A stretch of 10,629 nucleotides of DNA from Natronohydrobacter sp. GTDB taxonomy: Bacteria; Pseudomonadota; Alphaproteobacteria; Rhodobacterales; Rhodobacteraceae. Below are positions 6,253-10,629 of the stretch, one piece after another (positions within the stretch are counted from its first letter, which is position 1; each line of letters opens with the position of its first letter). The stretch is taken from contig SKGU01000093.1 in NCBI GenBank assembly GCA_007117255.1, positions 1 through 10,629 on the forward strand, written 5' to 3'. The notes below the pieces were generated by a model. It was not told where the DNA came from and searched no databases. It worked only from the letters and a program-made list of their open reading frames with translations. Made by a program: the position numbers and the translations under genes.

Positions 6253-7167
6253 ATGTCTTATCTGGAATCACTGCGGGTCTTTGTGCGGGTTTCCGATCTG
6301 GGATCGATCACGTCTGGCGGGCGTGATCTGCGCCTGACACCTGCTGTTGCCAGCAAACGCATCAAGGAGTTGGAAGCGCGTCTGGGTGTGCGTCTGTTCA
6401 ACCGCACGACGCGCAAACTGACTCAGACCGAAATCGGGCGTGATTTCTATGACCATGCGCGCCGCGTGATCATGGCGCTGGAAGATGCCGAGGCGGCTGT
6501 GTCCGGTCTGTCAGGGCGGGTGCGCGGGACGATCCGGCTGACGGCCCCGCTTGGGCTGGGGCAACGGATCATTGCGCCGCTGGCGCTGGATTTCGCGCGC
6601 GCCTACCCGGATATTCAATTGAATTTGCGCCTGTCAGACCGGCGTGTGGATATTCTGGAAGATCAGATCGATATGGCGTTTATCCTTGGCAATTTGCAGG
6701 ATTCCAGCCTGAAGCAGCGCAAGATCATGGACGCGCCGCGCGTCCTTGCCGCCAGCCCGGAGTACATCGCGCGGCGTGGCATGCCGCAGTCGCCTGAAGC
6801 GCTGAAAGCGCATGATTGCCTGTTGCTGCGCTATCCGCGCTCGCCCGAATATTTCTGGACCTTGCAGACCCCGGATGGCGGTTTGCGGCTGGACCTGACA
6901 GGGCCGCTGGATTGCGATGATGCGGGCGTTCTGGTGGATTGGGCGCTGGCCGGGGCGGGGATCGTCAACCGCCCGCGTCTGGAATTGGCACCGCATCTGG
7001 CATCGGGGGCCCTTGTCGAGGTTCTGGCAGACACCCCGCCACAACCCGCGGTGTTTGCCTGTCTTTACCCGCATCGCCGCCAGCAAGACCCCAAGATACG
7101 GCTGTTCGCGGATTACATGGTGCGCCATGCGCGAGAAGCGTTGCTGCGGGCTTCGAAGTCCGCATGA
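6253..7167 (+). CDS. LysR-family transcriptional regulator, probable regulator of xdh
   Basis: The 304-aa protein has the standard LysR length and layout. An N-terminal winged helix-turn-helix covers about residues 1-60 (SYLESLRVFVRV, then ITSGGRDLRLTPAVASKRIK, then LEARLGVRLFNRTTRKLTQTE), followed by a linker helix and a periplasmic-binding-protein-like effector domain from about residue 88 (GTIRLTAPLGLGQRIIAPLA). The effector domain resembles the CrgA/AaeR-like subgroup (DIQLNLRLSDRRVDILEDQIDMAFILG). It is cytoplasmic and would bind DNA as a dimer or tetramer. It is divergent from xdhA with 151 bp between the start codons, the classic arrangement for a LysR protein that controls its neighbour and itself. 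A purine such as xanthine, hypoxanthine or urate as effector is a guess from context. The start at 6253 was chosen on the Shine-Dalgarno and homology. Confidence 0.9.
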   Translation: MSYLESLRVFVRVSDLGSITSGGRDLRLTPAVASKRIKELEARLGVRLFNRTTRKLTQTEIGRDFYDHARRVIMALEDAEAAVSGLSGRVRGTIRLTAPLGLGQRIIAPLALDFARAYPDIQLNLRLSDRRVDILEDQIDMAFILGNLQDSSLKQRKIMDAPRVLAASPEYIARRGMPQSPEALKAHDCLLLRYPRSPEYFWTLQTPDGGLRLDLTGPLDCDDAGVLVDWALAGAGIVNRPRLELAPHLASGALVEVLADTPPQPAVFACLYPHRRQQDPKIRLFADYMVRHAREALLRASKSA

Positions 7168-7220
7168 CCCCAGTGGGCGCGTTCAACGCGGGTGGGGGCC
7201 GGATTGGCGGCAAAACCAAC

Positions 7221-7247
7221 AAAAAAGGGCCTTGCGGCCCTTTTTTT
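7221..7247. terminator. Bidirectional intrinsic terminator between lysR and cobS
   Basis: The left arm is A6 followed by GGGCC (7221-7231), the loop is TTGC (7232-7235), and the right arm is GGCCC followed by T6 (7236-7246), with one more T at 7247. The hairpin is a GC-rich stem of five pairs flanked by a T-tract on either strand. It lies 53 bases after the lysR stop and 6 bases beyond the cobS stop on the other strand, so it can terminate both convergent genes. Confidence 0.9.
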
Positions 7248-7253
7248 CCAGTA

Positions 7254-8225
7254 TCAGCCCAATGACATGCTGGCCGCAGATTCCGGCAGTTCTTCGTCAA
7301 AGCAGCGCTGGTAGAATTCCGCCACGGTCTGGCGTTCCAATTCGTCGCATTTATTGAGGAAAGACAGACGGAACGCATAGCCGATCGACCGGAAAATCCG
7401 CGCATTCTCGGCCCAGTTGATCACCGTGCGGGGCGACATCACGGTCGAGAGATCACCATTCATGAAGGCGGTGCGCGTCAGATCGGCGACTGTCACCATT
7501 TGGCTGATTTCCTGCCGGCCCTTGGCGGTGTTGTAGGTCGGGTTCTTGCCCAGCACGATGGCAGTTTCCGCGTCGTGACTCAGGTAGTTCAGGGTAGCGA
7601 CCAGTGACCAACGGTCCATCTGCGCCTGGTTGATCTGCTGGACCCCGTGATAAAGGCCCGTGGTGTCGCCCAGCCCCACGGTGTTGGCCGTGGCAAAAAG
7701 GCGGAAACACGGATGCGGCGTGATGATTTCGTTCTGGTCCAGCAGCGTCAGCTTGCCGTCATGTTCCAACACACGCTGGATGACGAACATCACATCGGGG
7801 CGGCCAGCATCATATTCGTCGAACACGATCGCGACCGGGTTGCGCAGTGCCCAGGGCAGGATGCCTTCCTGAAATTCAGTGACTTGTGCGCCGTCGCGCA
7901 GCTTGATGGCATCCTTGCCGATCATGTCGATGCGCGAGATATGGCTGTCGAGGTTCACGCGCACCGAGGGCCAGTTCAGCCGCGCGGCCACCTGTTCGAT
8001 ATGAGTGGATTTGCCAGTGCCGTGATAGCCCTGGATCATGACGCGGCGGTTATAGGCAAAGCCTGCCAGAATCGCGAGGGTGGTGTCAGGGTCAAACTTG
8101 TAGGTCGGGTCGATGGCGGGCACGCGGTCTGACGGCTCGGCAAAGGCTTTTACGGTCATATCCGTTTCGATCCCGAACACATCGCGGACCGAGACATCTT
8201 CGGTTGGTTTTTCGTGTGTCGTCAT
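7254..8225 (-). CDS. cobS: Aerobic cobaltochelatase subunit CobS
   Basis: AAA+ ATPase subunit of the cobaltochelatase CobNST. With CobT it powers insertion of Co2+ into hydrogenobyrinic acid a,c-diamide by CobN, in the late-cobalt (aerobic) route to cobalamin. The 323-aa protein is full length. Seen: the characteristic N-terminus VRDVFGIETDMTVKAF, Walker A GYHGTGKS (66-73), the insert NLDSHISRIDMIGKDAI (91-107), Walker B VAIVFDEYDAG (131-141), sensor-1 FATAN (177-181), the arginine finger region NQAQMDRW (199-206), and a sensor-2-like SPRTVINW (264-271). This is CobS rather than a MoxR, NorQ or GvpN relative, judging by the N-terminal signature and the GLYHGVQQINQAQMDRW block. It starts at the ATG at 8225, with AGGA/GAGAG upstream. 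The P450 gene ends 97 bases upstream on the same strand; I see no convincing promoter in that gap. CobT, often encoded next to cobS, is not in the window. Confidence 0.95.
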   Translation of the reverse strand: MTTHEKPTEDVSVRDVFGIETDMTVKAFAEPSDRVPAIDPTYKFDPDTTLAILAGFAYNRRVMIQGYHGTGKSTHIEQVAARLNWPSVRVNLDSHISRIDMIGKDAIKLRDGAQVTEFQEGILPWALRNPVAIVFDEYDAGRPDVMFVIQRVLEHDGKLTLLDQNEIITPHPCFRLFATANTVGLGDTTGLYHGVQQINQAQMDRWSLVATLNYLSHDAETAIVLGKNPTYNTAKGRQEISQMVTVADLTRTAFMNGDLSTVMSPRTVINWAENARIFRSIGYAFRLSFLNKCDELERQTVAEFYQRCFDEELPESAASMSLG

Positions 8226-8322
8226 GCTCTCTCGTCCTGCCTGTAACTTCGTCTGTCAGCGCCCTGTGGGCCGTATCATGTCTGATGTGAAACATATCCG
8301 GCGCGGGTGCAAGGGAAAGGGG

Positions 8323-9504
8323 TTATTTCCGCACAAGCTGCAATCGTTCCAATCCGTGGAAATGGTAGATATCAGCATAGACCGGTCGTGCCGCCAGACC
8401 CAGCCGGGGCAGGGCGTGACACAGTGCGTCCAGTGCGATCCGGAGTTCCATCCGGGCAAGGGGCGCACCGATGCAGAAATGCAGTCCCGCGCCAAAGGTC
8501 AGATTGGGGCGTGGCGTGCGGTTTGGGTTGAAGATTTCAGGGCTGTCCCATGTCTTGGGGCAGCGATTGGCGGCACCGAGCAGGCAGGCGATCTGCGTGC
8601 CCTTGGGGATGATGCGGCCCATCACGTCGATATCGTCATAGGCCCAGCGGGTGAACAGATGCAGCGCCGGATCGAAGCGCAGGCATTCCTCGATCAGCGC
8701 ATCGGTTATAGGGGTGGTCGCGTAATGGCCCTGCTCGATCAGGGTTTTGACAGAGTTGCCAAGGCTGTGGACTGTCGCTTCATGGCCCGCATTCAACAAA
8801 AGGATACAGGTCGAGATCATCTCGTCTGTGGTCAGCCTGTCGCCTTCCTGTTCCGCCGCGATCAGATGCGTGATCAGATCATCGCGCGGCGTGTTGCGGC
8901 GCTGGGCGATATAGTCGCGCAGGAAGGCCGCGAAATCGCGGCTGGCATCTGTGGCGCGGGTTTCATCTTCAGCCGTGCGCCCGGCCTGATACATGCCGAC
9001 CATCGCGTTTGACCAGCGCAGCAGGTCCGGGGCCATGGCTTCGGGCACGCCCAGCAGGCGCGCGATGATGATGACCGGCAGGGGTTGGGCGAATTGCGTG
9101 ACAAGATCGAATTCGCCCTTCGGCAGGCCATCGATCAGCTGTTGCGACAGCGCCGTGATTTCCGGGGCCAGCGCTTTGATCCGGCGCGAGGTGAAAGCGC
9201 GCAGCACCAGGTTGCGCAGACGAGTGTGGCGGGGCGGCTCCAGTTCCAGCATGGAATGGGCTTCGATGTCGTAGAACGGGGCCAGATGGGGCGGCGTTTC
9301 GACCGGGTTCGGGGCCACACGTCCGAAACGGCGGTCGCGCAGGATGGCGTTGGCGGCCGCATAGCTGACCGCGCAGGGCATGTTGTAATCCTGCCAGTGA
9401 ACCAGCGGCCCAAGCGTGCGCCACTGGTCATAAGCCTTATAGGGATCTTGCACAAACCCTGCATCAAGCGGATTTTGCGCAACTTGCGGTATAGTTTCAA
9501 TCAC
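8323..9504 (-). CDS. Cytochrome P450, soluble bacterial class I type
   Basis: Heme-thiolate monooxygenase, about 393 aa, with no N-terminal membrane anchor, so cytosolic. Seen from the chosen start: LELEPPRHTRLRNLV (86-100), the C-helix region; the I-helix AGHEAT (239-244); the ExxR pair Glu273/Arg276 in EECLRFDP; a PERF-like FNPNR (325-329); and the heme loop FGAGLHFCIG (337-346) with the axial ligand Cys344. The I-helix has alanine where the oxygen-activating threonine (T252 of P450cam) usually stands. The substrate cannot be told from sequence. No ferredoxin or reductase gene is nearby. No ATG lies near the 5' end; candidates are TTG 9546, TTG 9513 (overlapping the upstream stop as TTGA) and GTG 9504 (MIETIPQVAQNPLD). 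I prefer 9504 because family members tend to start just before this segment and AAAGG lies about ten bases upstream. It is probably co-transcribed with the peptidase gene, whose stop is five bases before it. Confidence 0.9.
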   Translation of the reverse strand: MIETIPQVAQNPLDAGFVQDPYKAYDQWRTLGPLVHWQDYNMPCAVSYAAANAILRDRRFGRVAPNPVETPPHLAPFYDIEAHSMLELEPPRHTRLRNLVLRAFTSRRIKALAPEITALSQQLIDGLPKGEFDLVTQFAQPLPVIIIARLLGVPEAMAPDLLRWSNAMVGMYQAGRTAEDETRATDASRDFAAFLRDYIAQRRNTPRDDLITHLIAAEQEGDRLTTDEMISTCILLLNAGHEATVHSLGNSVKTLIEQGHYATTPITDALIEECLRFDPALHLFTRWAYDDIDVMGRIIPKGTQIACLLGAANRCPKTWDSPEIFNPNRTPRPNLTFGAGLHFCIGAPLARMELRIALDALCHALPRLGLAARPVYADIYHFHGLERLQLVRK

Positions 9505-9509
9505 GCCTA

Positions 9510-10629
9510 TCAAGCCTTTGATACAGCGTCGATAATCCGCGCCCAAGACCGGATTCCACGATGAAAGCTGTCCAGATCATACTTTTCATTTGGCGAGTGT
9601 ATCTGGTCATCATTCTTGGCAAAGCCGATCAGCATGGAATCCATCCCAAGGATGGATTTGAAATAGCCGGCAATCGGGATCGACCCGCCCGCGCCGACAA
9701 AGGCGGCGGGCTTTGGCCATTCATCGCTCAGCGCCAGCCGCGCCGCTTCAAAGGCCGGATGGCTGGTTTCCATCATCGAGGCAGGCGAGGCCCCGTGCTC
9801 GATGAATTCGACGCGGCAATCGGCGGGCACGCGTTCGGTGACAAAGGCACGGAATGCCTTGCGCAGCGCATGGGGGTCCTGGCTGCCCACCAGCCGGAAG
9901 CTGACCTTGGCCGAAGCGCGCGCGGGCAGAACCGTCTTGAACCCGGCCCCGGTATAGCCGGAAATCATGCCATTGATTTCGCATGTCGGGCGCGACCAGA
10001 TCATTTCCAGCGCTGTGCGGTCTTGCTCGCCTGCGGGCAGGCTCAGGCCCACTTCGCCCAGAAAGGCATCGGCATCAAAGCCCAGCCCGTCCCATTGTGC
10101 GCGCATGTCGTCGGACAGTTCTGGCACGCCATCATAGAAGCCGGGCAGGGTGACACGGCCTTGATCATCGTGCAGATCAGCGAGAATGCGTGTCAGCACG
10201 CGCGCAGGGTTCATCGCCGGGCCGCCATAGGCCCCGGAATGCAGGTCGCGCGTGGGGCCGTGGATGATGACTTCTTCGCCCATCAGCCCGCGCAACATGG
10301 TGGTGATGGCGGGCGTCTCGGCATCAAACAGGCCCGTGTCGCAGATCAGCGCGACATCGGCTTTCAACTCGTCAGTATTGGCTTTCAGATAGGGCACGAG
10401 CGAGGGCGAGCCGCTTTCTTCCTCGCCTTCCAGACAGAAGGTCAGTTTTACCGGCAGACTGCCATGCACATGCAGCCATGCGCGGCAGGCCTCAAGGAAG
10501 GTCATCAGCTGCCCCTTGTCATCGGATGCGCCGCGCGCGCGGATCACTTTTCCGTTGGGGGTGTCCTCAATCTGCGGGTCGAACGGGTCGCTGTTCCACA
10601 GATCCAGCGGATCGACCGGCTGGACGTCG
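9510..10629 (-). CDS. M20-family metallopeptidase (dipeptidase-like), 5' end outside the window
   Basis: The C-terminal 372 codons of a zinc exopeptidase; the reading frame runs off the right edge, so the first 80 or so residues are missing. The family includes carnosinase-like dipeptidases and ArgE/DapE deacylases. Seen in order: DVQPVDP at the edge, which belongs to the H-x-D motif whose His would lie just outside; DPF and then RARGASDDKGQ with the bridging metal Asp; FCLEGEEESGSP with the catalytic and metal Glu pair; ALICDTG with a metal Asp; the lid or dimerisation domain beginning near NGMISGYTGAGFKTVLP and including SAKVSFRLVGSQDP; and near the C-terminus GAGGSIPI and the last metal ligand His in DQIHSPNEKYDLD. 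The DVQPVDP and GASDDKGQ wording points to the M20 dipeptidase group; the true substrate is unknown. The GTG at 10547 is not the start, since homology continues upstream. The gene is followed almost immediately by the P450 gene. Confidence 0.9.
   Translation of the reverse strand, partial: DVQPVDPLDLWNSDPFDPQIEDTPNGKVIRARGASDDKGQLMTFLEACRAWLHVHGSLPVKLTFCLEGEEESGSPSLVPYLKANTDELKADVALICDTGLFDAETPAITTMLRGLMGEEVIIHGPTRDLHSGAYGGPAMNPARVLTRILADLHDDQGRVTLPGFYDGVPELSDDMRAQWDGLGFDADAFLGEVGLSLPAGEQDRTALEMIWSRPTCEINGMISGYTGAGFKTVLPARASAKVSFRLVGSQDPHALRKAFRAFVTERVPADCRVEFIEHGASPASMMETSHPAFEAARLALSDEWPKPAAFVGAGGSIPIAGYFKSILGMDSMLIGFAKNDDQIHSPNEKYDLDSFHRGIRSWARIIDAVSKA

Noticed and set aside
6102..6254. 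Upstream extension of the xdhA frame into the intergenic region
   Set aside because: The extension has no family resemblance, crosses the promoter elements and reaches the lysR start; AAGGAG before 6101 decides against it.
1..10629. CRISPR arrays, insertion sequences, tRNA/rRNA genes, defence or toxin-antitoxin modules
   Set aside because: None seen. Apart from the short left end and small intergenic gaps, the window is filled by recognisable metabolic and regulatory genes, with no transposase-like motifs or regularly spaced repeats.

Overview
The window looks like chromosomal DNA of an aerobic alphaproteobacterium, most likely of the Rhodobacter/Roseobacter group (Rhodobacteraceae). The reasons are the GC-rich coding sequence, the split xdhA/xdhB/xdhC xanthine dehydrogenase known from Rhodobacter capsulatus, and a CobS of the aerobic (cobaltochelatase) cobalamin route. 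The genus cannot be fixed by reading alone.

Layout: positions 1-209 hold no recognisable gene but contain a REP-like palindrome. From 6101 down to 210, on the minus strand, runs a compact purine-catabolic operon in the order xdhA, xdhB, xdhC, guaD. The first three genes are joined by 4-base ATGA stop/start overlaps, and guaD starts 11 bases after the xdhC stop. A LysR-type regulator (6253-7167, plus strand) is divergent from xdhA across a 151-bp intergenic region. That region holds a plausible extended -10 for xdhA, a repeated CAGGCA..GTGTTTCAA element and inverted repeats. LysR converges on cobS (7254-8225, minus), with a symmetrical terminator between them that can work in both directions. 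Upstream of cobS on the same strand are a bacterial cytochrome P450 (8323 to about 9504) and an M20-family metallopeptidase that runs off the right edge (9510 to beyond 10629). These last two genes are nearly abutting and probably co-transcribed.

How the genes work together: GuaD converts guanine to xanthine. XdhA (2Fe-2S and FAD) and XdhB (molybdenum cofactor) oxidise hypoxanthine and xanthine to urate. XdhC binds, protects and delivers the sulfurated molybdenum cofactor to XdhB. The LysR protein is the obvious candidate regulator. No urate-degrading enzyme and no purine permease lie in the window. CobS, the P450 and the peptidase have no evident link to purine breakdown.

I see no novel multi-gene system. 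The points most worth a second look are the repeat architecture of the xdhA/lysR intergenic region, an in-frame 18-bp tandem duplication at the 3' end of xdhC, the alanine replacing the usual I-helix threonine in the P450, and cobS without an adjacent cobT.
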